From Clostridiaceae bacterium (GTDB taxonomy: Bacteria > Bacillota > Clostridia > UMGS1883 > JAAYMJ01), in NCBI GenBank assembly GCA_012521455.1, contig JAAYMJ010000028.1, forward strand, positions 1 to 13,514: a stretch of 13,514 nucleotides of DNA, in the 5' to 3' direction. The notes beneath the pieces were generated by a model that did no database searches, was not told where the DNA came from, and was given only the letters and a program-made list of their open reading frames with translations. Positions within the stretch are counted from its first letter, which is position 1. The number at the start of each line of letters is the position of its first letter. Below are positions 1 to 7,572 of the stretch, piece after piece. The position numbers were made by a program, and so were the translations under genes.

Positions 1-93
1 GTTACCATTTTGGTAATCGGGCCATGGATGATGAATATGCTTGTGGATTTTACCAACAACTTGTTTATGCAAATAAATACGCTGGTGAAATAG
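1..93 (+). CDS. fliQ: FliQ, flagellar export gate protein (3' end only)
   Basis: Only the last 30 codons and a TAG stop lie in the window. The encoded tail, including GPWMMNMLVDFTNNLF, matches the C-terminal end of FliQ, where a Pro-Trp-Met stretch is followed by a short Asp-Phe-Thr segment. FliQ is a small (about 90 residues) two-helix membrane protein of the FliP5-FliQ4-FliR1 export gate of the flagellar type III secretion apparatus. The identification also rests on position: the next gene, one base downstream, is fliR, as in most bacteria. The start and the first membrane helix lie outside the window, so integrity cannot be judged. Confidence 0.85.
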   Translation, partial: VTILVIGPWMMNMLVDFTNNLFMQINTLVK

Positions 94-94
94 T

Positions 95-877
95 ATGTTT
101 GGATTGCCGACTTTGACGCAGGAGTACGTTGAAACCTTTTCTTTTGTTTTATTAAGGATTGTGGGGCTTTTTATAGCCTCCTCGGTGTTAAGCCGCAAAA
201 ATATACCCTTCATGGTTAGGGCGGCGCTGATTTTAACAACCACTTTCGTTTTAATGAATGTGGTGCCTCCTGTGGGAAATTTAAAAAGCGATAACCTTTT
301 AACATTTTTTTTAAGCTGCACCATGGAAATGCTGTTGGGGATGGTTTTAGGCTATATCAATACATTAATCGTGTCCATAGCTTCCTCTGCGGGCATGATT
401 GCGGATTTGCAAATCGGCTTTGGATTGTCGGGCTTTTTTGACGAGCTGTCCATGGGGCAGTACGCGATTTCAGGAAGCTTTTTTAGCGTGTTGTTTTTAT
501 TGTGCTTTTTTTGTGTGGACGGCCATTTAATGCTTATAAGAATACTGGCTGAAAGCTTTAACTATGTGGCGCCCGGGGCTGTCAGCTTTTCACAGGATTT
601 AGCAATGGCAATACTTACATATTTTATCGGCAGCATAATTTTGACGCTGAAAGCAGCAATGCCCGTTGTGGCAGTGATTTTGGTCATAGAAGTATCATTG
701 GGCATAATAGTAAAAACCATGCCCCAGATGAATGTCTTTATAGTGGGCATTCCTTTAAAAATACTGGTGGGGCTTGTGATGCTGTTTATCTTTTTGCCAG
801 CGCTTATTATGCTTTTTAACGGCGCCATTGACTATATGTACACATGGCAGAGGACAATTTTTAGGGGAATGATTTAA
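95..877 (+). CDS. fliR: FliR, flagellar export gate protein
   Basis: This is a 260-residue, very hydrophobic protein of normal length for FliR. It has about six membrane segments, no signal peptide and few charged residues. FliR is the single-copy subunit that completes the FliP/FliQ/FliR export gate in the basal body membrane, through which rod, hook and filament subunits leave the cell. The motif GFGLSGFFDE near residues 107-116 and the C-terminal region with MPQMNVFIVGIPLK are typical of the family. The ATG starts one base after the fliQ stop, and the stop is one base before flhB, so translation is probably coupled. No strong Shine-Dalgarno sequence precedes it, which fits coupling to fliQ. 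Family membership is clear; I see nothing unusual in it. Confidence 0.95.
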   Translation: MFGLPTLTQEYVETFSFVLLRIVGLFIASSVLSRKNIPFMVRAALILTTTFVLMNVVPPVGNLKSDNLLTFFLSCTMEMLLGMVLGYINTLIVSIASSAGMIADLQIGFGLSGFFDELSMGQYAISGSFFSVLFLLCFFCVDGHLMLIRILAESFNYVAPGAVSFSQDLAMAILTYFIGSIILTLKAAMPVVAVILVIEVSLGIIVKTMPQMNVFIVGIPLKILVGLVMLFIFLPALIMLFNGAIDYMYTWQRTIFRGMI

Positions 878-878
878 A

Positions 879-1940
879 ATGCCTCAAGCTAGCGGAGAAA
901 GAACCGAAAAAGCGACCCCCAAACGGAGAAGGGACGCCAGAAAAAAAGGTCAGGTTGTAAAGAGCGTTGAACTCACCGCGGCAGTGGTGATTTTGATGAT
1001 TTATCTGGGCTTTTCAGCCTTTGGCCCGTTTATTATGGCGAACTTAAAAAGTTTTATGAGGGAATTCGTTTCAGGGACTTACTTTTCTTTGGGGGATAAT
1101 TTTGGCGAAAACTATACCAGGATTTATCTTATTATACTAAAATATTTTGTAATAATCTGCGGGCCCATTTTGGCGATTGCGCTGTTTGGGGGCATATTGC
1201 TAAATTATCTTCAGGTGGGTTTTTTGTTTGAACCCTCCCTTTTGGCCATGAAGTTTAGTAAAATTAACCCCCTAAACGGGTTTAGGCGGATTTTTTCGTT
1301 AAGGTCGCTTGTAACCTTGCTACAGTCAAGCTTAAAACTTGCTTTGGTTGCGGCGGTTGTTTACAAGGAATTTGAAAAAAATTTTGTCACTATGACAAAT
1401 TTAATAAATTTAAACATCGACGAAAGCGTAAGCGTGATGATTTCTTTAATTTCCACGATTTTGTGGAAAAGCGGGCTGACCCTCTTTATTTTAGGCGTCA
1501 TTGACTACGGCTACTTAAGATGGGAACACGAGCGGGAATTGAGAATGACCAAGCAGGAAGTTAAAGAAGAATATAAACTTCTTGAAGGGGACCCGAAAAT
1601 CAAAAGCAGGATAAAAACCGTACAAAGGCAAATCAGCATGAGAAGAATGATGCAGCACGTGCCTACGGCGGATGTGGTTATCACAAACCCCACCCACTAT
1701 GCTGTGGCTTTAAAATATGATGAAAAGACTCACAACGCGCCAGTGGTAGTTGCAAAGGGACAGGATTATGTGGCTTTGAAAATTAAGGAAGTAGCCAAAG
1801 AACACGGCGTTTACATAGAAGAAAACAAACCCCTTGCCCAGTCCCTTTATAAGATGTGCGATATAGGTCAAGAGATACCTTCTGAGCTTTATCAAGCAGT
1901 TGCAGAAATATTGGCGTTTGTATATTCATTAAAGAAGTAA
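879..1940 (+). CDS. flhB: FlhB, flagellar export substrate-specificity switch protein
   Basis: FlhB is a 353-residue membrane protein that controls the change from rod/hook to filament export. The N-terminus (GERTEKATPKRRRDARKKGQ) is the conserved basic FlhB start, about four membrane helices follow up to near residue 210, and the rest is the cytoplasmic FlhBC domain. The self-cleavage motif NPTH lies at residues 270-273, followed by YAVAL, at the expected position; cleavage between Asn and Pro is known for the family. The linker with REL-rich charged residues (about 218-250) is also typical. An AGGGG ribosome site (863-867) inside the end of fliR precedes the ATG. The gene is complete, with all key residues present, so it should be functional. 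Confidence 0.97.
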   Translation: MPQASGERTEKATPKRRRDARKKGQVVKSVELTAAVVILMIYLGFSAFGPFIMANLKSFMREFVSGTYFSLGDNFGENYTRIYLIILKYFVIICGPILAIALFGGILLNYLQVGFLFEPSLLAMKFSKINPLNGFRRIFSLRSLVTLLQSSLKLALVAAVVYKEFEKNFVTMTNLINLNIDESVSVMISLISTILWKSGLTLFILGVIDYGYLRWEHERELRMTKQEVKEEYKLLEGDPKIKSRIKTVQRQISMRRMMQHVPTADVVITNPTHYAVALKYDEKTHNAPVVVAKGQDYVALKIKEVAKEHGVYIEENKPLAQSLYKMCDIGQEIPSELYQAVAEILAFVYSLKK

Positions 1941-1955
1941 TTTGGAGGCCTTGTA

Positions 1956-3989
1956 ATGAAATTTGGCGATATTTCAATAGCAGTAATAGTTATTGCGGTC
2001 GTAATGCTAATCATCATACCGCTAAGCCCTGCGGTTTTGGACTTTTTATTGGTTTTAAACATCGCAGTTTCAATAACTATTTTGCTATCCTCTCTATATA
2101 TGAAAGAGCCCCTTGAAATGTCAATATTTCCGTCATTGCTATTAATTACGACGTTATTCAGGCTTGCCCTTAACATTTCCTCCACAAGGCTTATCTTGGG
2201 AAACAACGGGAATGCCGGCGAAGTTATAAAAGCTTTTGGCAACTTCGTGGTTGGGGGAAACATTGTCGTTGGCTTTATTGTGTTTTTGATTATAATCCTT
2301 ATGCAGTTTATTGTAATTACAAGGGGCGCCGAAAGGGTATCCGAAGTTGCGGCAAGATTTACCCTTGACGCTATGCCGGGTAAACAGATGGCGATTGACG
2401 CGGACTTAAACTCCGGGCTAATCAATGAAATGCAGGCGCAGGAGCGCAGGGCAAAAATTCAAAAGGAAGCCGATTTTTTCGGGGCAATGGACGGTGCCAG
2501 CAAATTCGTTAAAGGTGACGCAATCCTAAGCATTATAACAACAATAATAAACTGTATCGGCGGAATTATCATCGGTATGGTTGCAGGGGAGATGGAACTT
2601 GGGCAAGTTGTTTCCACTTACATCCTTGCAACAGTGGGGGACGGGCTTGTCAACCAAATCCCCGCCCTTTTGATATCCACCGCCAGCGGTATTGTGGTTA
2701 CCAAAGCCTCAAGCGAGGCGGGAATGGGGCAGGACTTAATCAATCAGCTTTTCAAAAACCCCCTTGTGCAAAACATGGCGGGGGTAACCTTGATTTTGAT
2801 AGGCCTTGTGCCGGGGCTACCTAAAGTTCCGATGTTTTTATTGGGAGGGCTATTAATCTTTTTGGCAAACACCCAAAAAGCGAAGGTTACCGAAGTTGAA
2901 ACCTACGACGATAGGGCCGAAGCCCAGGCGGAAGCCGCTGAGGACAGAAAACCTGAAAATGTTTATAACCTTCTTCACGTTGACCCCATAGAACTGGAAT
3001 TTGGCTATGGGATAATCCCCCTTGCGGACTCTTCCCAAGGCGGGGACTTATTGGACAGGGTTGTTGCCATTAGGCGGCAGTGCGCATTGGAGCAGGGTTT
3101 GATTGTCCCGGTTGTAAGGCTTAGGGATAATATTTTGCTAAAACCCAATGAGTATGTAATTAAAATTAAGGGGAATGAAGTGGCCCGGGGCGAAATTATG
3201 CCGGATTATCTTTTAGCCATGACCCCCAATGAAATGGATGACGAAATTGAAGGCATAGATACCATAGAACCCGCCTTTGGGATTAAGGCAAAATGGATTT
3301 CAAAGAAAATGCGGGACAAAGCCGAACTTATGGGGCTTACTGTGGTGGACCCGCCCAGCGTGATTTCCACCCATCTTACCGAAGTGGTTAAAAAGTACGG
3401 CCATGAGTTATTAGGCCGTCAGGAAGTGCAGTCAATTATTGACACCGTAAAAGAAACCCATCCTTCCCTTGTGGAAGAAGTGGTGCCAAAACTGCTTTCT
3501 GTCGGCGAAGTGCAAAAAGTTTTGCAAAATTTATTAAAAGAAGGAATATCCATAAGGGATATGGTGACAATACTAGAAACACTGGGGGACTATGCGGCAA
3601 TTACCCGCGATACCGATATTTTAACCAGGTATGTGCGGGAAAACTTAAAGCGCACGATTACCCAAAAGTATTTCCCCGAAGGGGAAGCTGACGTAATAAC
3701 CATTGACCCGCAGCTTGAGCAGGCAATTGCCGAAAGCATCAGGCAGACAGAGGGGGGAACATTTTTGACCCTTTCCCCCGACATTATGCAGGGCATTCTT
3801 GCCGGAGTTCAAAAAGAATTAAACAGGCTTCTCCCCATGGGTATTTCCCCGATTATTTTAACAACGCCTACTGTCAGGTTGTATCTTAAAAAAATTGTGG
3901 AACAAATGTTTCCCGATTTAGCGGTATTAAGCTACAATGAAATTGAGCCTTATGTTCAAATCAAAGCCGTTGGGGTGGTGAATGCATAG
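1956..3989 (+). CDS. flhA: FlhA, flagellar export gate protein
   Basis: This is a 677-residue protein of the FHIPEP family and of usual length. The first 300 or so residues carry the membrane helices, and the rest forms the cytoplasmic domain that makes the nonameric ring and binds export chaperone-substrate complexes. The family signature is visible between the membrane helices: RGAERVSEVAARF at residues 123-135, then LDAMPGKQMAIDADL at 137-151, the cytoplasmic loop linked to proton-driven export. An acidic linker (around residues 310-335) joins the two parts. A strong GGAGG site (1944-1948) lies 7 bases before the ATG. The TAG stop overlaps the GTG start of flhF by one base. Nothing is missing that I can see. 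Confidence 0.97.
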   Translation: MKFGDISIAVIVIAVVMLIIIPLSPAVLDFLLVLNIAVSITILLSSLYMKEPLEMSIFPSLLLITTLFRLALNISSTRLILGNNGNAGEVIKAFGNFVVGGNIVVGFIVFLIIILMQFIVITRGAERVSEVAARFTLDAMPGKQMAIDADLNSGLINEMQAQERRAKIQKEADFFGAMDGASKFVKGDAILSIITTIINCIGGIIIGMVAGEMELGQVVSTYILATVGDGLVNQIPALLISTASGIVVTKASSEAGMGQDLINQLFKNPLVQNMAGVTLILIGLVPGLPKVPMFLLGGLLIFLANTQKAKVTEVETYDDRAEAQAEAAEDRKPENVYNLLHVDPIELEFGYGIIPLADSSQGGDLLDRVVAIRRQCALEQGLIVPVVRLRDNILLKPNEYVIKIKGNEVARGEIMPDYLLAMTPNEMDDEIEGIDTIEPAFGIKAKWISKKMRDKAELMGLTVVDPPSVISTHLTEVVKKYGHELLGRQEVQSIIDTVKETHPSLVEEVVPKLLSVGEVQKVLQNLLKEGISIRDMVTILETLGDYAAITRDTDILTRYVRENLKRTITQKYFPEGEADVITIDPQLEQAIAESIRQTEGGTFLTLSPDIMQGILAGVQKELNRLLPMGISPIILTTPTVRLYLKKIVEQMFPDLAVLSYNEIEPYVQIKAVGVVNA

Positions 3990-5140
3990 TGTCTATTGTT
4001 AAAAGCTATATAGGGAACACTCAAAAGGAAGCCTTTGACAAAGTGAGGGCGGACCTTGGGGAAGAGGCTGTGATTATAAACACCCGCCTTATCAGGAAAA
4101 AGGGTTTGAAGAATTTGTTTAAAAAACCCCTTGTTGAAGTAACGGCGGTTGTTGACAATGTTACAGGGCATACCACAGCGATTGGGAGAAGAAGGGTTGA
4201 CGGCCCTGTGGCAGGGTACCAGCAGCAAAAAGCCGCGCAAAGCGTGGATTACCAAAATGCAAATATTAAAAATGAAAAGCTTGAAAAGATTGAAAGGCAA
4301 ATGATGCAGTTAAGCGAGCTGGTGTCAAAAGTATACCGCAAAATTGACGTCACGGATGAGTCAAAGCTTTTAGACGATGATTTGCATTATCTTTTTAGCA
4401 CCTTCATCAAAAACGACATTGCGGAAGAATTTGCCTATGATATTATAGACAGGGTCAGGAAAAAACGGGATGAATTCCCCGATAGAACCATAGAGGAAAT
4501 AGCCTGCGAAATCATAAAAAAGGATTTGGGGAAAGCCGAGCCTGTTAGGCGCAGGAAAGGAAAGAAAAATATTATGCTTTTTGTGGGCCCCACGGGGGTG
4601 GGGAAAACCACAACCATAGCGAAAATCGCCTCTATTTATGCCCTTGGCTCAAAGGCGAAAGTGGCGCTTATTACTGAGGACACATACAGGATTGGCGCGG
4701 TTGAGCAGTTAAAGATTTATGCCGATATTTTGGGAATTAATCTGGATGTCATATACAACCCCGAGGAAATTACGCAAAAGTTAGAAAGCGGCTGCGATAT
4801 GTATTTAATAGACACAGCGGGGAAAGGCCCGAAGGATGAAAATTACCATCAAAACATGATAAAGCTGATAGAAGCGGCAAACCCGACGGAAATCTTTTTG
4901 GTGATAAGCGCGACCACGGCCTATGAAAACGCGGCAATGATTTTGGAAAATTACGGGTTTTTGCAGGACTACCGTTTGATATTCACAAAATATGATGAAT
5001 ACGGCAAGCCGGGATTTATTTACAACATAAAAAGGCTTTCCGGAAGGCCCATTTCATACATTACCGACGGACAAAACGTGGCGGAAGATATTTATGTTGC
5101 GGATACCCAAAAAATTGCGAAATCACTCTGTGAAAGATAA
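3989..5140 (+). CDS. flhF: FlhF, SRP-type GTPase for flagellar placement
   Basis: FlhF is a 383-residue SRP-family GTPase that recruits early flagellar parts to the assembly site and is regulated by FlhG. The variable basic N-terminal B domain (1-90) is followed by a helical N domain and the G domain. The P-loop GPTGVGKTTT is at 200-209, the G3 motif appears as DTAGKGP at 275-281, and the G4 motif TKYD is at 333-336. The end (SYITDGQNVAEDI) is typical of FlhF. The start is GTG, sharing one base with the flhA TAG (TAGTG at 3987-3991), which implies translational coupling. Two motif changes are odd: the usual DTAGR has Lys instead of Arg, and the stretch I would expect as ATTKYE (from memory of other FlhF proteins) reads ATTAYE. 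The assignment is secure; whether GTPase activity is altered is unknown. Confidence 0.95.
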   Translation: MSIVKSYIGNTQKEAFDKVRADLGEEAVIINTRLIRKKGLKNLFKKPLVEVTAVVDNVTGHTTAIGRRRVDGPVAGYQQQKAAQSVDYQNANIKNEKLEKIERQMMQLSELVSKVYRKIDVTDESKLLDDDLHYLFSTFIKNDIAEEFAYDIIDRVRKKRDEFPDRTIEEIACEIIKKDLGKAEPVRRRKGKKNIMLFVGPTGVGKTTTIAKIASIYALGSKAKVALITEDTYRIGAVEQLKIYADILGINLDVIYNPEEITQKLESGCDMYLIDTAGKGPKDENYHQNMIKLIEAANPTEIFLVISATTAYENAAMILENYGFLQDYRLIFTKYDEYGKPGFIYNIKRLSGRPISYITDGQNVAEDIYVADTQKIAKSLCER

Positions 5141-5165
5141 AACTACAAAAGGGGGAGCTAATTAA

Positions 5166-6041
5166 ATGCAGGACCAGGCGGCCCAACTTCGTCAGATTGC
5201 GTCAAAACTCAGGCAGAGCAGGGAACAAAAACAAAAAAGCAAAACAAGGCTTGTTACCGTAACAAGCGGGAAAGGTGGAGTTGGAAAAACAAACTTTTCG
5301 GTAAATCTAGCCCTTTCACTTGCGAAGAGAGGATTTCGCGTTGTAATTATAGATGCAGATTTTGGGTTGGCGAATGTAAACGTGGTTTTAGGTGTCAGCA
5401 CAAAGTATGACTTAACCCATGTTTTAAATGATGAAAAAACCATATTTGAGGTTATGGCGGAAGGGCCGGGCGGAATAAAGTTTATTTCCGGCGGCGCCGG
5501 GTTTAGCGATGTATTTGAACTGTCCAGGGAAGACGTGGAAAAATACATTGAAAAACTCATGGTTTTGGAAGACGTTGCGGACATAATCATCATAGACACC
5601 GGGGCGGGGATTAACGAAGGGATTTTAAACTTCATAAAGGCAAGCCATGATATAATACTGGTTACAACCCCCGAGCCAACGGCGCTTATGGACGCGTATG
5701 CCCTTGTTAAAACCGTGGCCCATCAGGATTTTGACGTAAACTTCCGCCTTGTGGTAAATATGGCCCATTCGGTCAGGGAAGCAGAAAACACCATCACAAA
5801 CTTTAAAACATTGGCAAAAACCTACCTTGGGCTTGACATCGACCCGTTGGGATATTTGATATATGACAAAGCGGTATCTGAAGCGGTACGGCAGCAAACG
5901 CCGTATATTTACAGTTTCCCAAAAAGCGAAGTTGCGAAAAATATGCAAAATATTGTCTTAAAATTTCTTGATGAGCCTGCCGATAATTATTATAAGAACA
6001 GCTTTTCAAGATTTTTGAGGAACTTTTTTTCGTCAAAATAG
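5166..6041 (+). CDS. flhG: FlhG (YlxH), MinD-like ATPase controlling flagellar number
   Basis: This is a 291-residue ParA/MinD-family ATPase. The deviant Walker A motif SGKGGVGKT is at residues 34-42, switch I region IDADFGLANV at 62-71, and a Walker B-type stretch IIIIDTGAGI near 138-147. The first residues contain DQAAQLR (3-9), which matches the DQAxxLR activator helix known to stimulate the FlhF GTPase. The C-terminal tail (NSFSRFLRNFFSSK) looks like an amphipathic membrane-targeting helix, as in MinD and FlhG. The flhF-flhG pair sets where and how many flagella form. A GGGGGAG site (5151-5157) precedes the ATG, 25 bases after flhF. This is the last gene of the flagellar run; the next gene has its own likely promoter. 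Confidence 0.95.
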   Translation: MQDQAAQLRQIASKLRQSREQKQKSKTRLVTVTSGKGGVGKTNFSVNLALSLAKRGFRVVIIDADFGLANVNVVLGVSTKYDLTHVLNDEKTIFEVMAEGPGGIKFISGGAGFSDVFELSREDVEKYIEKLMVLEDVADIIIIDTGAGINEGILNFIKASHDIILVTTPEPTALMDAYALVKTVAHQDFDVNFRLVVNMAHSVREAENTITNFKTLAKTYLGLDIDPLGYLIYDKAVSEAVRQQTPYIYSFPKSEVAKNMQNIVLKFLDEPADNYYKNSFSRFLRNFFSSK

Positions 6042-6050
6042 CAATAAGTT

Positions 6051-6065
6051 TACTAATTTTTAGTA
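6051..6065 (+). repeat. Small AT-only inverted repeat after flhG
   Basis: TACTAA and TTAGTA form a perfect 6-bp stem around a TTT loop, 10 bases after the flhG stop. The stem has only one G-C pair per arm and no following T-run, so it is a weak hairpin. It may be a minor 3' structure; I do not call it a terminator. Confidence 0.3.
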
Positions 6066-6087
6066 GAAAAATATAACATTCTATAAA

Positions 6088-6115
6088 TTGACAAAATCTA
6101 ACGATTTATGTTAAT
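6088..6115 (+). promoter_or_regulatory. Possible sigma-A-type promoter for the cheY cassette
   Basis: A perfect TTGACA (6088-6093) is followed, 16 bases later, by GTTAAT (6110-6115), which matches four of six bases of TATAAT. It lies about 35 bases before cheY in a 107-base AT-rich gap that also separates the flagellar operon from the chemotaxis cassette. The -35 box is excellent and the -10 box is poor, so the exact start site is uncertain. A sigma-28-type reading (TAAA at 6084-6087, CGAT at 6102-6105) has the wrong spacing, 12 instead of about 15. Confidence 0.4.
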
Positions 6116-6148
6116 CTATCACATAGCACATAATATGGAGGTAATTTT

Positions 6149-6508
6149 ATGGCTGCAAGAGTGTTAATCGTTGACGATGCTGCGTTTATGAGGGCTTCTC
6201 TAAAAATGATGCTGGAACGCAATGGCTTTGAGGTAGTAGGGGAAGCGGACAATGGTGAAGCTGGGGTAAAAAAATATGAGCAGCTTCGTCCGGACATTGT
6301 TACAATGGACATTACCATGCCAAAAATGGACGGCATCAAAGCTTTGCAAGGCATAAAAGCCATAGACAAGAACGCGAATATTGTTGTGGTATCTGCCTTG
6401 GGCAAAGAAGATTTGGTTAGGGAAGCAATCATACATGGGGCAAAGGGTTTCATTGTAAAACCAATTAACGAAGAGCATTTGGTTAAGACACTAAACAAAA
6501 TTGTATAA
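6149..6508 (+). CDS. cheY: CheY, chemotaxis response regulator
   Basis: This 119-residue protein is a single receiver domain with no output domain. The acidic pocket Asp9-Asp10, the phospho-acceptor Asp54 (in TMDITMP), Ser82 at the Thr/Ser switch position, and Lys104 (in VKPI) are all present. CheY-P binds the flagellar motor switch and changes rotation. A GGAGG site (6137-6141) precedes the ATG by 7 bases. It is the first gene of a cheY-cheD-cheX run, so it is very likely the CheY that CheX dephosphorylates. Single receiver domains can have other jobs, but this context makes chemotaxis the best call. It could be a second CheY, because clostridial flagellar operons often carry one near fliM as well, outside this window. 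Confidence 0.9.
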   Translation: MAARVLIVDDAAFMRASLKMMLERNGFEVVGEADNGEAGVKKYEQLRPDIVTMDITMPKMDGIKALQGIKAIDKNANIVVVSALGKEDLVREAIIHGAKGFIVKPINEEHLVKTLNKIV

Positions 6509-6523
6509 TCATCTTTTGTCTAA

Positions 6524-6530
6524 AGGCAGG
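6524..6530 (+). promoter_or_regulatory. Ribosome binding site that fixes the cheD GTG start
   Basis: AGGCAGG lies 7 bases before GTG at 6538. The nearby ATG at 6533 is in another frame and reaches a stop after a few codons, so the GTG is the better start. Confidence 0.6.
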
Positions 6531-6537
6531 TTATGTT

Positions 6538-7011
6538 GTGGAAAGAATTCTAGGAGTCGGGGAGTATTACATATCAGGAAATCTGTCCGATATTATAAAA
6601 ATATACGGTCTTGCTTCCTGTATTGGTCTTGTTTTGTATTGTCCAAGCATTAAAGTTTTAGCAATGGCGCATATATTGTTGCCAAATTCCGATATAAACC
6701 CGGACCTTAGCAAAATAAGTCCTGCGTATTTTGCGGATACCGGGGTTGATTTTTTGGTAAAAAGCCTTTTGACCAATTACCCCGTTACAAAAAATGATAT
6801 TGTTGCCAGCATGTTTGGCGGCGCTGAGGCAAGGACTAAGACGGATTTATTTAATATTGGCGCAAGAAACGCACAAACCGTAAAACAAAAACTTGAAGAA
6901 AACGGCATTAAGCTTGCCCTGTCACATATCGGGGGCAATTATTCAAGGACAATAGAGGTTAGTGTCAGTACGGGGAAGGCAAAGCTTTATTTACAAAAAT
7001 TTGACGTTTAA
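6538..7011 (+). CDS. cheD: CheD, chemoreceptor glutamine deamidase
   Basis: CheD removes amide groups from specific glutamines in methyl-accepting chemotaxis receptors, which tunes their signalling and adaptation. This 157-residue protein has the family start (LGVGEYYIS), the catalytic cysteine Cys28 in GLASCIG, His45 in MAHILLP, and the later motif MFGGAEAR near residues 89-96. The start is GTG. One departure matters: the Thotoga-type order Thr-Leu-Gly-Leu-Gly-Ser-Cys is here Ile22-Tyr-Gly-Leu-Ala-Ser-Cys28, so the third member of the reported Cys-His-Thr triad (Thr21 in Thermotoga maritima CheD, from memory) is replaced by isoleucine. The enzyme may be weak, altered, or mainly a binding partner. 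It lies between cheY and cheX with short gaps (29 and 19 bases), so all three are probably one transcript. Confidence 0.9.
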   Translation: MERILGVGEYYISGNLSDIIKIYGLASCIGLVLYCPSIKVLAMAHILLPNSDINPDLSKISPAYFADTGVDFLVKSLLTNYPVTKNDIVASMFGGAEARTKTDLFNIGARNAQTVKQKLEENGIKLALSHIGGNYSRTIEVSVSTGKAKLYLQKFDV

Positions 7012-7030
7012 TTAATTTAGGAGGATTTGA

Positions 7031-7495
7031 ATGGGTAACAAATATATAGATAGTTTTACAGAAGGTTGCCAGCTTGTTTTGGAACAGTTTGGCATAAAGA
7101 CTGAATCAGGCTCTGTAGTTTTGAGAAAATCTCCTTTCGGTGCAAGCGCCACAATAGTTGTAATAGGTATTGTCGGCGACCTTCACGGACAGTGTATGTT
7201 AAGCATTGAAGAAGATACGGCATGTTTTATTGCGTCAAAAATGATGGGCGATATGGATGTTGTAATGGATGAGGTCACAAAAAGCGCTATTGCGGAACTT
7301 ACAAATATGATGGTTGGAAACGCGGTAACAATCCTCAGCCAAAAGAACGTCATGCTGGATATAACACCCCCGTCTGTTTTGACAGGCAATAACATTCACA
7401 TTTCCACATCTTCCGCATCCCTTAGCATACCCTTTTTGTTAGACGGCAAATACAATATGGAATTTTGCATAAGCGCGAAGGAATTAAAACAATGA
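7031..7495 (+). CDS. cheX: CheX, CheY-P phosphatase
   Basis: This 154-residue protein belongs to the CheC/CheX/FliY phosphatase family, which removes the phosphoryl group from CheY-P to end the motor signal. It has one copy of the active motif, Glu89-x-x-Asn92 inside SAIAELTNMMVGNA, followed about 21 residues later by Pro113-Pro114. CheC normally has two such motifs and about 200 residues, so the single motif and the length favour CheX. The early GLVGD-like segment (GIVGDLHG, 46-53) and SKMMGD (69-74) are also CheX-like. An AGGAGG site (7019-7024) precedes the ATG. CheD more often pairs with CheC, so its neighbour here being CheX is a little unusual. CheX normally works as a dimer. Confidence 0.88.
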   Translation: MGNKYIDSFTEGCQLVLEQFGIKTESGSVVLRKSPFGASATIVVIGIVGDLHGQCMLSIEEDTACFIASKMMGDMDVVMDEVTKSAIAELTNMMVGNAVTILSQKNVMLDITPPSVLTGNNIHISTSSASLSIPFLLDGKYNMEFCISAKELKQ

Positions 7496-7505
7496 CAAAA
7501 TGATT

Positions 7506-7555
7506 TTATAAAGTCAAATGCATGGTACATAAGTACTGTGTATTTGACTTTATAA
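7506..7555 (+). repeat. Long near-perfect hairpin between cheX and the SLH protein gene
   Basis: The outer arms TTATAAAGTCAAAT (7506-7519) and ATTTGACTTTATAA (7542-7555) are perfect inverse complements of 14 bases. The next nine bases on each side (7520-7528 and 7533-7541) continue the pairing with three G-T wobbles, closing on an ATAA loop (7529-7532). The whole is a 23-bp stem with a four-base loop. It has no T-run on its 3' side, so it does not look like a factor-independent terminator. Its foot is 5 bases before the GGAGG of the next gene. The wobbles suggest selection on RNA rather than DNA. Possible roles are mRNA processing, stability or translation control; a DNA operator or remnant of a mobile element cannot be excluded. 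Confidence 0.75.
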
Positions 7556-7572
7556 GAAATGGAGGTTAGAAA

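Noticed and set aside
1892..2425. 177-codon open frame on the minus strand inside flhA
   Set aside because: It lies fully antisense to the well-conserved flhA membrane region, with composition explained by that gene, and has no ribosome site or family resemblance.
6051..6065. Terminator after flhG
   Set aside because: The stem is only six mostly A-T pairs and no T-run follows.
6084..6107. Sigma-28 (SigD) promoter before cheY
   Set aside because: A TAAA and a CGAT-containing box are present, but the spacing is about 12 bases instead of 15, and only five of eight bases of the second box match.
7506..7555. The cheX-SLH hairpin as a terminator or c-di-GMP riboswitch
   Set aside because: There is no T-run, and none of the GEMM-type conserved loops are present. 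It is a simple single hairpin.
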